This document shows, one piece after another, positions 51,781 to 63,303 of a DNA stretch of 64,000 nucleotides. A program made the translations under genes and the position numbers. Origin of the DNA: Eulemur rufifrons (lineage: Eukaryota > Chordata > Mammalia > Primates > Lemuridae). The number at the start of each line of letters is the position of its first letter. Position 1 is the first letter of the stretch. Under the pieces are notes generated by a model. It did not search any database and was not told the origin of the DNA. It was given only the letters and a program-made list of their open reading frames with translations. Location: contig NC_090989.1 of assembly GCF_041146395.1 (NCBI RefSeq), positions 240,426,843 to 240,490,842 on the forward strand. The letters are read 5' to 3'.

Positions 51781-53592
51781 TTTTGAGCCAACTAGGTGTA
51801 AAATAATCCAGCTCTGAGATAATAATAATGTTTGCCCACATTCTGACCCCTCTATCCCTGCCAATCCATGATGAGAAACTGAGGCCTGGAGGTATACCCT
51901 CTCTTCCACTATTAGCCTGTATCTTCAATTTTCGTTGTTCCAAGAAAGAGATTAGATTTCTCATGCCTTATCACTTATTTTGAAGAATATCATTGAGCTC
52001 TGAAACTTTATCTATTACTTTTTAAAAAATGTTCTCTTAATTTATCCAAATATTACTATATTTTGCAAAAATTCTTTTTATGGTTAGTTGGGGATAGAGC
52101 CATTTCCCAGGTTCATTATGGATGAAAATTGCTTTTACTGTATGATTTTTGTCGTATTGTTGATTTGGAGGAACTTAAATGGGGCAAGTGAGTAAAACAT
52201 GCATTTATACAGTACTACCTTTACTGGAAGACTGCTTTTTAAAAAAAGGATATAGAATATTTTATGTTATGGGTGGATCATAATTCATTTAATAATTCCC
52301 CTGTTGTGTTTTCTGATTATAAATAACACTGTAATGGACAACATTATACATGTAACTCAGTATGGAAAGACTCTCTCATTTCCTTTGCCTTTGAAGTCTG
52401 TTTCTTACAACTGGGAACTACCTGGGAATTCACGTGTGTGACTTTCATGGGTGTATGGGGAGCATGAGTCTTCTCTGTCAATACTCTTCCATGGATCACT
52501 CCACTTCTCTCAATAACCAGTGACGATTCTGCCTCATAATTAATCCATAGGGTGGGCCAGTGGTCTCCAGCCTCACCTTGGCCAAAGTCCATAGCAGAAG
52601 TATTAGGAAAAAAAAAAAATTCACTGTTTTTTTCTCAAATACTTTCTGTTTTCTCAGCTTTCTGTAAACCAAGCAGACATCAGACTATAGTGGAGATAGT
52701 CTTTTACTAGGGGTAATTCTCTTGCCCCTACAAGGAGAGGGCCATGCAGACTTAGACTGGGCTGATAGTTAATGACCTGACTGGTTGTTAAAATATTGAA
52801 ATAATTCTATACCACTTGGCAAATTTTGTTATACTAACATAATAAGCTGTTTAGTTAATTTATAATATAAACTTTAGAATAAATCCATTAGTTTAAGTAA
52901 AATATTGTAGGATATCTCAACAACCCTGATAAATGGGCTACCTGTCATAACAACATCTAAGAAATAGTTATAGCTCTAAGGGCCAATTGGCCAACGTGCA
53001 GTAAGCAGTGCAGAATACATGTTCATTATATAACTCTGTGTTTGGGGAGAACCACCAGTTCATATTCATCCTGGAATTATAGCTGCTATTACTTCTAAAT
53101 AGTTTGATTATTATTTATCTTTTATAGTTACTGTGTTATAATTCTTGTATGTACATTTTAATGCTTCAAAATATAAGTATTTATAACAAGATACTGAATA
53201 CACACTCCCAGAATGAGGGAACAACAAAGTTTGGATATGTTTCTCAGTGTTTCTGTTAACTATAATAAATAGGAATCACTTGGATCTGTGGCAACATAAA
53301 GAAGAAATGATATAAAAATTATATCATTAAAAGGTAAAAATATTAAACACATAAATATTTTATTAGATTTGGAATCATATTCTGTTAAATCTCTTGGTTT
53401 AAATGAAGGAAACTTATAATCATCAATGAGGAAAAAATTTAAAAACATGAAGAATGAGTGAAATAACAAAAAATGTTCAGAAATTTGAAAAATCAAATTC
53501 CTAAAAAGGTAAATGAAATTACTTGAAAATCTTTAAAAATACTGGATAGTTTTAGGCAAAACTTCAAAAAAAGAATAATATCAATATAGACA
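51781..53592. other. Upstream intergenic sequence
   Basis: AT-rich; nothing recognised firmly. 52240-52360 resembles an old L1M-type repeat. Confidence 0.4.
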
Positions 53593-53695
53593 TGCCATGG
53601 TCTAAATGTTTGTGTCCCCCCAAAATTCATGTATTAAAATCTAACCCTCAATGCAATGAGTGGTATTAAGAGATGAGGCCTTTAGGAGGTGATTA

Positions 53696-54433
53696 TGTAA
53701 CAGAGAGAATGGCCTGAAAACAACAACAAAAAAACAGCAAAGAGATTTTTTTGTCTCTTTAAATACTTCCTGGCTGGGCTGGTGGCTCATACCTGTAATT
53801 GTAGCACTCTGGGAGGCTGAGATGGGAGGATTGCTTGAGCTCAGGAGTTTGAGACCAGCCTGAGCAAGAGCGAGACCCATCTCTTCTAAAAATAGAAAAA
53901 TTAGCCAGGTGTTGTGGTGCACGCCTATAGTACCAGCTACTCGGGAGGCTGAGGCAGGAGGATCGCTTGAGCCCAGGAGTTTGAGGTTGCTGTGAGCTAG
54001 GCTGATGTCATGGCATTCTAGCCCTGGTGACAAAGTGAGACTCTGCCTCAAAAAAAAAAAAAATTTCCCTTATTCTTTTAGGTAACTACTGTAGCCTGGC
54101 CTGCATCCCTGAGGCAGGTTACGTCTTTTGTTAAAATTCTCAGGTGGTGCCAGCCCCCCATGTGAGTGGCTGGCTGGAGTTCACAGGCACTGTCTTTGGC
54201 AGAAATGGGATTATTAAAATAGTTAACCACAGTAATTGTCTCAAGCTGAGAACACTCCCTTTAAAAACTCTGTATTTCTGCCTATGTTCAGGAAATTTGG
54301 ATTTTGAGTTGAGAAGGTCTACCATTTTTCTTCCCTTTGCTGGCAAAGGTATTAAATCTCTTTCCCCATCCTCAAAACGCTTGTCCTTGTTTTGATTTGG
54401 CCTCGTGGACAAGTGGCCAAGTTTTCAGTAACA
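53696..54433 (+). mobile_element. ERV-type solo LTR nested in the MaLR LTR
   Basis: It begins TGTAACAGAG and ends CAGTAACA (short inverted ends). A 4-bp duplication atta lies at 53692-53695 and 54434-54437. Removing it with one duplication restores the uninterrupted MaLR text ggaggtgattaggttatgag. Four-base duplication points to a gamma-type (ERV1-like) integrase. Without the Alu it is about 446 bp. ATTAAA at 54351-54356 is a candidate polyadenylation signal. No viral gene is present. Confidence 0.78.
53772..54063 (+). mobile_element. Alu SINE nested in the ERV LTR
   Basis: From GGCTGGGCTGGTGGCTCATA to a poly-A tail. The right arm reads 'gctgtgagctaggctgatgt', the wording I associate with lemur-type Alus. 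Youngest of three stacked insertions. Confidence 0.93.
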
Positions 54434-54712
54434 ATTAGGTTATGAGGGCCGAGCCCTCGTAAATGAGATTAGTGCTCTTATAAAAGAAATCCCAGGGAGT
54501 TTGTTTGCCTCTTCCACCATCTGAGGATACAGTGAAAAGGATGCTCATCCATGTAGCAGTGGTTAAGCCCTCACCAGACACTGAATCTGCTGGCACCTTG
54601 ATTTTGGACTTCCCAGCCTCTGAGACAGTAAGAAATAAAATTTCTTTTGTTTACAAGCCACCCAGTTTATGGCCTTTTTGTTACAGCAATGTGAATGGCC
54701 TAAGACAAGACA

Positions 54713-55649
54713 CATAATGGTAATCTATATTTTTATTTCTGGCTTCTTAAGAACATATCTGCTAAAATGAGAACACTGCTTTTAGAAAATGTAAATTAAG
54801 ACAGTAAAATTTCAATAATTTTTGATGAAGCTTCAACTGTTCTATGAAAAAGTAGTGAAATAATTTCATTTAAATGAAAAATTCAATACTTTGAAGTGAG
54901 AGTTGAAAAAAAATTTTTTTTTTTTTTGGTTTTGGAAACTGACATAAATAAGATCTAAAATTTTTGTTGATAGTGCTTGAGAAAAATGATTTCAATAAAA
55001 TATGTTGACATAAAAACCTTACTGAACTTTATACAGTTATGCTAGTGGAATGTTAGAAAGAAAGTCTGGAGTTTTAATCATAATTTTAACAAAACTGTAT
55101 ATTTTAATTTGGCACTGTCTAAGTAACCATAAGCAATCACCCTGGATGATGTGAAAAAATATACAAAATAAATGTTTTCTCCTGAACTTTACATTTGCTA
55201 CTATTTATCAAATAAGCATTTGAGAGAATTACCCAATATTTAAGAAGAGATGACAAATACAATAATAAAAATTAGGAAAATATTTGCACCTCAACTGGCA
55301 GCTTATAGTGCTAGAGCTGAAAAGCAGTTTGGAAATCATATCATTATTAAAAATTGTGAAAAAGAGTAGTTTAATACTTGAGAAATGAAAACATGTTTTT
55401 AAACATTGGGTTCCTAAGATATCTTTATTTAGATATAATTCACATCCCATTAAATTAATCTTTTAAAAATGTATGAGTCTCTTGTTTTTACTGAAGAAAA
55501 AATGATATTTAGTGAAGAAGAAATGATATTGGCAAAAACTGTGATCTGGACATCTTCTGATGTTGTGGAAAAATAGTGAAGTGTGAGTTCTCCAACATTG
55601 TTCTTTTCAATATTGTTTTGGGGTGGGGCAATTACTCCAAGGCAAAGCA
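54713..55649. other. Upstream intergenic, AT-rich
   Basis: Nothing recognised; a T run at 54914-54927. Confidence 0.5.
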
Positions 55650-55835
55650 CCCACTTTCGTCCCTAGGAGACCTGGAATCCCTCACCATCTACCTAACACA
55701 GACATTAGCTAGATGTGTGCCCTTAAGTAGGTCCCTCATTTTTTTGCAACCTCAGTTTTCTCACCTGCAAAATAAAAGCTCTGAACTAGACAAACTCTGG
55801 GCTCCTTCTGCTCTGAATTGCAATATCTGTTTCTA
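55650..55835 (+). mobile_element. MIR SINE
   Basis: 'gtgtgcccttaagtaggtcc', 'cctcagttttctcacctgca' and 'aaataaaagctctgaactag' follow MIR. Confidence 0.7.
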
Positions 55836-58685
55836 AAGGGAATGGATTTGAAAACTCATTTGTGTAATCACAAAAATCAGATGTCAAAGCAGACACTGAA
55901 AGAGAAAAACAAAAGGGAAAATATTAATTTTACAATATCTCTGATATCTCATTTGAGATTTTCCTTTACAAATAAAAAGAAAGAGACAATAGACTTAAAG
56001 TCTCTCCAGCATTCTATCCTGTCATTTTTTGGAAACAATCTTGCTGCACGGATCTTTGAATTTTATAACCCAAATGAGACCATTTATCATCCCAGGAATT
56101 TAAATCAGAAAAGTGGTGTATCTTTATGGTAATAAGGAACAAAAAGAGGCAATGGGTTTGAAATTTATGTAATTACTTGGCTTTTGCCATATATCTGAAT
56201 ACAGCAATATCTTCTAGCCTTTCTTGAGTGTAGTGCAGAAAACTATTTCCTAATTTGGTTATTCAGTATGATATTTTATTTTGCTTTTCTCACATACTTT
56301 AGGGAGAACTGATATGGTAGAAGAAAAAGTACCATGGTATATTCTAATAGAAAGAAAAAAGGAGGAAGAAACCAGGTACATTTAGGAGAGAGGAAAAAAT
56401 GAATGGCTCAAGTAAACTTGTAGCAGCAACCAAATCTAAATATAAAAGGGTTACTATGACTACAAAGGTGGTATATTTGAATAAAAATGGATATGAATGT
56501 CTTTTAAATGCTAATTGCAATTGGAGGAAGTCTGTCATTTCAAACTGCAGACAGTCCCCCACCTCCTCTTCTACCTTATGGCTTCTGGATGGAATCTACT
56601 TTAAACACAACTATTGCCCTGTGAAATTGAAAAGCACTGTAAGTTCCCTGTGTAAGGGCTACTTTATACCAGTTCCAGCATTGCGACTCCAATTCTTCAT
56701 TTGTTCAGAGTCAGGAGTCTCAAGACCCCTTTTTTTCTGATAAAGAAAAAGAATGATGATCCACCTGAAAAATCTTTACAGTACAAGTCATCCCTTCTAA
56801 ATGATTATGACTTTTAGTCAAGTTGGAGAACACTTACAGAACGAATTCTAAAAGCAAAGCACTATGGGGGAAACTCAGATAATTTGGGTTCTTCTCCCCA
56901 AGGACCCCCTCTGGATGGGGAGTTATACTGAGTGCTCTTTTTGGATTCTTTCCAGATCTTGTTTCAGGCTCCTAAGAAACAGCCACTGTTCCTTGTAGTT
57001 AAATATAGATTGTGCTGGAAGGTGCCTGAAATAAAACCACCATGGCAGTGTCAGCATTACCAGATGACACCGATGCACTTGAGTCTACTGCAGTATTCAC
57101 TGTCATTTCTGATAAGTTTAAAGAACATATATGGATTCTGCTTTTAAAAGTCATGTGAGTAATGAAATTGGAACTCACTTTGTATCACATGAAAGAAATG
57201 GGTGACATTTACATCAAGAATATTTGACCATAGAACTCTTTGTCTTCAGAATAATGATTAACAAGTCAAAGAAAAATAGTTTTCTGATTCAGTGCGTGCA
57301 ATGAACAATTTAAGATTATTTAAGAAAGCTTTTCTCTCTAGAATCCAATAAGTATGGATGGGCCCTGACCTTCAAAGTGTAAAGGAAAATAAAAATCTCA
57401 GGACCATTCCCCCTACTCCTTATGCAAAAGGGAAGGTCAAGCCTGGAGGCTGAGCCATGCACTATCCCCTCCCAAAAGAATAGCTGATACATTATGCATC
57501 CCCGGCATCTACAAGAACTGCACCCACAGATCATTCGTAAGGAAATTCTTTGCTGGCCTCCCATAAGCAAGGATACGCAAATCGAAATTCTGGGTCTGCA
57601 GCCTAAGTATGGCTCCTAAAGCTAAAGTGTGTTCAATTCCACACTAATAACGTTGGATTATAAATTTATCTTCCAAGGTACAGAACAGAGACAAGATCAA
57701 ACAGCTCCTGGGGCACAGAGACCAGACTGCTGGCTGGAACCATAGGAAGCAGCAAGGAGAAATTTAGCCCTGAGAGAGGAAGGCATCTTAATAAAGGCCT
57801 ACAAGTGGGGAGAGGTGGTTCCAGGTGGGGTTGGCTTGGACACCCCACCTCCTCCAGAGCACTTGTGCTCAGGCAAGGCCCAGTCTCAGGAGAGCAGATA
57901 CTGTAACCATGGGAATTTGGATATCTGGAGCAGAGGGACCTCAGTGCATGAGAGTGAGACACCTTGTGAGCAGATACGATTCATATATATAGGCATTTTA
58001 TTTAATCTATAAAGACTAATTTTGTTTTTTTTTAATCTGTGTAAATAGTAAAAAACACAGAGAAACTGTGATTAAGCCAATCAGTCCCAGAAAAAATAGC
58101 ACTGTGCTAGGAACATTAAGAACTGATCAGCTCTGGTGGTCACTGGCAAGAATGAGCTTCCAGTTTGTCCACATTACACACCTCCATAACCAAGTAGAAA
58201 GAGGGCATACCTATCTTTCCCCAAATACTAACTTGTTCTAATTTCTGAAAGTGGAGAGCTAATTCAATTAGTGAGACCAGTGAAGGAGCTTGTTATAAGA
58301 AAAACCATAATAAAATCCATAGCTCTTTTGTATACAACCAGTAACTTGTTCGAAAACAAAATTAGCAATGAGAGCTTGTCATAATAATAATTTTAAAAAT
58401 TATATAATAGCTGATATTAAAGATAATCTTAAATAGAAACATGTGAGGTCCACTGGAAGAAATGTACCAAACTTGTAGAATACTTAGCTAGATAAATAGG
58501 TATATGAAATATTGTATTGCATTTTTATTCTTTTAAGTTCAAAAGTAAAACATGCTTATTGGGAACTTTTCTAATAACTAAAATTTTGGAAAACAAAATC
58601 CTTCTCCTTATTCTCCTCCCAACCCCTTTCACTTCCCAGAGGGGCCACAGTTAGCAGTTTGCTATGTATCTTTCCAAATAAGTTA
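55836..58685. other. Upstream intergenic sequence
   Basis: No gene or firmly nameable repeat. Open frames here are short and match no family I know. Confidence 0.45.
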
Positions 58686-58973
58686 TGGACTGAATGTGTC
58701 CCCTCCAAAATTCATATATTGAAATCTAATCCCCAATGTGATAGTTTTAGGAGGTGGAGTCTATGCAGGGTGATTAGGTCAGGAGGGTGGAGCCCTTATG
58801 AATGGGATTAGTGTCCTTATAAAGAGACCATAGAGGGCTGGCCAGCCCTCTCTGTGAGGACAGGGAGAGGGTGCCATTTCTGTGAACAGAAAATGGGCCC
58901 TAATCAGACACTGAATCTCCTGGCACCTTGATCTTGGACTTCTCAACCTCCAGAACTGAGAATTAAATTTCTG

Positions 58974-59320
58974 GTTTTTCTTCTTCTTCTCCTTCTCCTT
59001 CTCCTTCTCCTTCTCCTTCTTCTTCTTCTTCTTTTCTTGAGACAAGAGTCTCACTCTGTTGCCCCAGGTAGAGTATAGTGGTGTCATTGTAGCTCACAGC
59101 AACCTCAAACTCATGGGCTCAAGTGATCCTCCTGCCTCAGCCTACTGCATAGCTAGGACTACTGGTGTGTGCCATAAAGCCCGGCTAATTTTTCTGTTTT
59201 TAGTAGAGACAGGGTCTCACTCTTGCTCAGGCTGGCCTTGAACTCTTGAGCTCAAGCAATCCTCCCGCCTCGGCCTCCCAGAATGCTAGAATTATAGGTA
59301 TGAGCCACCATGCCTGGCCA
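58974..59320 (-). mobile_element. Alu SINE, minus, with (CTT)n-expanded tail
   Basis: A T/CTT-rich tail (58974-59037) precedes GAGACAAGAGTCTCACTCTG and both reversed arms, ending CATGCCTGGCCA. Exact 9-bp duplications aaatttctg lie at 58965-58973 and 59321-59329. Confidence 0.93.
58978..59036 (+). repeat. (CTT)n/(CCTTCT)n microsatellite
   Basis: TTC-rich repeat grown from the Alu tail, with a CTCCTT hexamer stretch in the middle. Confidence 0.9.
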
Positions 59321-59383
59321 AATTTCTGTTGTTTATGAACTACCTGGTCTACAGTATTTTCTTATAGCAGCCTTGAAAGACCA

Positions 59384-61277
59384 TTCCTATGGTACTGGCT
59401 GCTTTAGCAGTCCTTTAATGGCTTTAAACATATTTGTTGTTTGCTTGTTTTATATTTAATATTTTTATTTGGCCTTTCTAGTGATTTTGAGTGGGAATGT
59501 TGGTCTGCTATAAGCCATTTATCTTACTCACCAATATCTCATTGTCCACACTTAGTCATATGGTCACATTGCACACGGGGAAAGGTAATTTTTAAAAAAT
59601 TTTTGAGTGACAATATATCCAACCAAAAATCAGAATTCTGTTCCTAGGAAAGATGGGAAGGATGGGTGTTGTGGTAATCAACTAGCACTGTGTCCCAAAG
59701 TGGGAGGAGCCAGTTGTAGTGCCAGGGTGGGATGGGGAGTGGGCTTCCCATATATGGGGGTTATGAATTGCCAGAACACACCTCTGACTTAGGTTAACTC
59801 ACAGAACAATCATAACTTGATTAACACTAGCTATTAAAATCATCTGACTCCCTGTGTTTGGATCCATGCTTACTAAATAACCTTGAGGTAGTGATTTAGC
59901 TTTCCTTAGAGATGTGGAGAGAATGTACTAAGCCTCAGATATGAATCTACCAATTTTTTTGGCAGTTATATTTCTCAAAGTAAATAATCAACACCAGTGT
60001 CATTACCTGCATAACGAACCAGTCTTCTTGAGCCTGCTTTGCCCTGGATGAAATGACAATATATAATTTCTTGAACTACTAGGATTTGATTGTTGCTGTG
60101 GCCATCCTACTAAAGTACTATAAACATTTAGACATTAGACATCTCTTGCTAAATCTAGCAGCAGGTTTATTTTCTGGAACAGAAAAAATGAATCCTCTGT
60201 TTAGAAAAAAACTTTCAAATGATGTCTCAGTTTCTAATAGAAAGGTGAGACAACGTACAACAGTGATGAACACAGGAAAGATCATGTCTGAAAACTGTTT
60301 TCTCCTTATGTCGAGTATGCCATTGGAAAATGTGGTCCTGAAATTTGGTGAAAATAAAGCTCACAGAGAATTCTAAAAGACTTTCTCTCAGACTGATTGG
60401 TCTATAATTTGGGGGTTATACAAAATGTTTGCTCTTTTTAAAGGTAGAGCAGAATTGTGGATTTTGGCTAATCTGAAAGAACTTCCCTATTAAGTTAATC
60501 ACTGCGAACACTGGGCTGTAACACACAGAACAGATTTAAATTCTGAGGGTAAGAGCTCTCTTGGCACCCATTTCAATTTTAGAGGAATAATCAGATGATT
60601 AAGAGAAAAAAATAGTGACTCCAGAGGTCCTTGGGATTCTCCTGTAAATTCTGAATAAGGCATTTAATTTTCCTAATTCTCATTTCTTCGTTTTCCAATC
60701 TGTTATTGAAAATAAAATCTGGCCTCTGAGGATATGTGGCTTGTACTAATGAAATAATAACTGGAAGGATCCTGAGTTCATTGGATGGGCTCTGGGACCA
60801 TTTCCCTAAAACCTGTTCCTGTCTAATTACTAGTTTAAAATTCAGCACTTTATTAATGTGTTGGCATCATTTGGAGTATTCCCTTCCCTTTTTTCTTTTT
60901 TTTTTTTTTTTGCCCTTTTAAATATTTTTAGACACTAACACATTTAGTTCTTAACCTTGTAGAATGTATGCTATGGACTCTATCCCTAGAAAAATGCATC
61001 TATGCACCAAACCAAAAACTTTTGCCTGCAGTTTCAGAAGAGTCACAGATTCCTGAATTAAAGAAGATCAAACATATTTTAAATTTTTTTCTAATATGTA
61101 TTTGTCAGGTTTTGAACATTTTGTAAATAATTAGGCTCTTTTGTATCCCTAAGGATATACCTTTACTTTTGAAAGTTTTACTTTTCACCATCTCAAGTTC
61201 ATAACATCACACTGGCTTAAAAAACATAAAGAAATATATACAACAATCGTAGCCAATGTAATTTGCAATAGAGTACA
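59384..61277. other. Upstream intergenic sequence
   Basis: No gene or nameable repeat; T-rich run at 60893-60911. Confidence 0.45.
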
Positions 61278-61321
61278 AATAATTCCAGTAACTTCCATGT
61301 GGGGAAGTTACTGGAATTATT
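61278..61321. repeat. 19-bp perfect inverted repeat (hairpin)
   Basis: aataattccagtaacttcc (61278-61296) and its exact reverse complement (61303-61321) flank a 6-nt spacer, atgtgg. Pairing continues four more bases outward past one bulged base. Confidence 0.97.
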
Positions 61322-61879
61322 GTCAAAATTGCTTTTAACTCTATTTTCTACCTTGATCAGAATTTATTATTTCCTGATGGCTTTGATGATTTGTCCCAGG
61401 CTTGCATGGTCTGTGGCAACCAGGCAGCCAGTTGCTGAAATCAACAGAGTCATGGTGGTCTCCTTTAGTTCATCACATATGAGCTTTCCTACAGGAGCAA
61501 TCTGTACATGCTTTTCCCTCTGTCTTTCTTTCCTTCTTTGCATAGTTAAAGCCTCCTCATCCTTCCTTATTTGGTGAATAGCTTTCCCCCACATGGTTAT
61601 TCAGGGACCCAAGCTCTTTCCATTTTGTGGCTCTACTATCCCTAGGACTTCAGAATCTTCTGCTTCCAGCAGGGGAAGAGAGAAGAGAGAAGACACCCAC
61701 TGATAATTTCCTTGACCCAGAAGTGACACACATCACGTCCAAACACGTTCTGATGGTACAACTACTCACATGGCTTCACCTAAGGAACACGGGGCTTTGA
61801 GAAGTGTAACTCCTGGCTGGATAGCCGCTTCCTAGGGACATCACAACACTGAGGAAAAGGGAGCTTGAATTTGGTGGTA
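61322..61879. other. Upstream intergenic, possible old LTR-like repeat
   Basis: 61640-61860 ('gacccagaagtgacacacat', 'ctactcacatggcttcacct') resembles the widespread repeat seen at 45280-45674. Weak call. Confidence 0.3.
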
Positions 61880-61975
61880 GCCACCTATCTCTGCCACACT
61901 ATAGTGTACCACCAGCATCTAGCATAATGGCACTTAAATATTTGTAGACTGCATGAATGAAAATGAATGAATGCA
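61880..61975 (+). mobile_element. L2 LINE 3' end
   Basis: 'ccaccagcatctagcataat' then 'gcacttaaatatttgtagac' and a GAATGAAAATGAATGAAT terminus. Confidence 0.7.
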
Positions 61976-62439
61976 ATTGTTTGAAGTAGTTTTATGACCA
62001 TCAGTATTATAAAAATTTCACATCTGGTGCACAGAATTTGGAAAAGCAGCAGCTTCATTAGGTGATAGCTACCCTATTTACATAATCTCAAAATAATGAT
62101 CCAGGAGGCACTCACTGTGCTTTCTCAGGTCTAATATGTCAGGAAGCACCAGATGGGCAGCATCACTCTTACATTTCTGCTTCAGCCTGCTGGCTTGGAT
62201 CATTCCACAGATGCATCAAAAGAAATGGAAAAAGCAATCATAGTGAATTATGCCAGAGAATTTTGCCTGAATTGGTTTTCTTCTGGCCATTTCAAACTGC
62301 ATCATGAGTTAATTGCCCAAAGGGCCAAAAAAGGGTATAACAATAGAACAGATAAATAATCAATTAAAAGTGGATTAAATTTAGATTAACTAGTCATTAG
62401 GTAAAGATCTTTGAGCAAACTGACCTGTTTCCATTTGGT
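61976..62439. other. Upstream intergenic sequence
   Basis: Nothing recognised. Confidence 0.5.
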
Positions 62440-62640
62440 GAATTTATCTATTTCTATATATTTACCATATATATTCATTATGTATAATGTAATTCACTTA
62501 ATATATCTATTTTATGTATGGTTATTATATATTCATTATATTATTCATATATCCATTATGCATGGTCATAATATATTCATTAGTTCATATTCATTATATA
62601 ATTCATTAACTAGTATATTAATTTTATAATGGTCATATGA
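62440..62640. repeat. AT-rich, loosely tandem ATTCATTAT repeat
   Basis: About 200 bp in which ATTCATTAT/ATATTCATTA recurs irregularly. Confidence 0.75.
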
Positions 62641-63250
62641 AATATTAGATCTCGAATTAGGCATAGAGAGACATGTCAGGAAATTGTAATTATGTTGTTT
62701 GTATGTTTCACATAACTCTTTTGCTAACGTAGTCAAGACTTAGTTTTAAAATATAGAGCTTGCTTATGTAACTAGTGATTCGGTTTGCACCAAATATCTA
62801 AATTTTAAACTTATAATGTACCCTCAAATATGTACTTTTAATAAGGAGTTTACAAGATTAATAAGGACTATAAGGTTTATTTATTTTAATATTTGGTGCA
62901 ATACCTAAAGTCATGTTCCCTGCTTTCCTAATTCTTGTAACATTCCCCCAGTTCCTCCAGCTCTATTTTTCACTAAATCTCTGACTCCTACCTCCTACAA
63001 GGTGCTCTGTGTTCTTACCCATCTTAGTTTGTCTGGCTGGATAGAAGAGCCAGAGAATCAGAGAGCTGTAACCTGGAAAGAGCTTCACCTTCAGTGGGAT
63101 CAGTCTGCTCTGTGATCTGATAAACCATTTCAAAATAAATCCCTGGTTACTTCACAAGTGATTTGTAATAGAAAAACTTTCATTAAAAAAATCACCATGG
63201 CGATATACAACACAAGGTAATAGATTAATGGTAAAGGCAGTACAGGATTC
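62641..63250. other. Upstream intergenic sequence
   Basis: Nothing recognised. Confidence 0.5.
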
Positions 63251-63303
63251 TGTGTGTGTGTGTGTGTGTTTGTGTGTATGTGTGTGTGTGTGTGTGTGTG
63301 TGT
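63251..63303. repeat. (TG)n microsatellite, interrupted
   Basis: About 53 bp of TG with a TTTG and a TATG interruption. Confidence 0.95.

Larger units (their letters stand above)
53593..54707 (+). mobile_element. MaLR-type solo LTR carrying a nested LTR and Alu
   Basis: Outer LTR halves are 53593-53695 ('tgtgtccccccaaaattcat', 'ttaggaggtgatta') and 54434-54707 ('gccgagccctcgtaaatgag', 'cttgattttggacttcccag', ending GGCCTAAGACA). An exact 5-bp duplication agaca lies at 53588-53592 and 54708-54712, as expected of MaLR. The middle is a later LTR insertion. Confidence 0.85.
58686..59383 (+). mobile_element. MaLR-type solo LTR interrupted by an Alu
   Basis: 'tgaatgtgtcccctccaaaa', 'ggtcaggagggtggagccct' and 'cttgatcttggacttctcaa' resume after the Alu with 'tgtttatgaactacctggtc' and 'tcttatagcagccttgaaag'. 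Same LTR type as the one at 53593. Confidence 0.82.

Noticed and set aside
53641..54051. A 136-codon open frame
   Set aside because: Reverse reading of an Alu plus LTR text.
61278..61321. Hairpin as a microRNA gene
   Set aside because: The stem is only about 19-23 bp with a 6-nt loop, too short for a normal precursor; it is kept as a structural finding only.
63251..63303. Regular TG spacing as a CRISPR-like array
   Set aside because: Plain dinucleotide microsatellite in a vertebrate genome.
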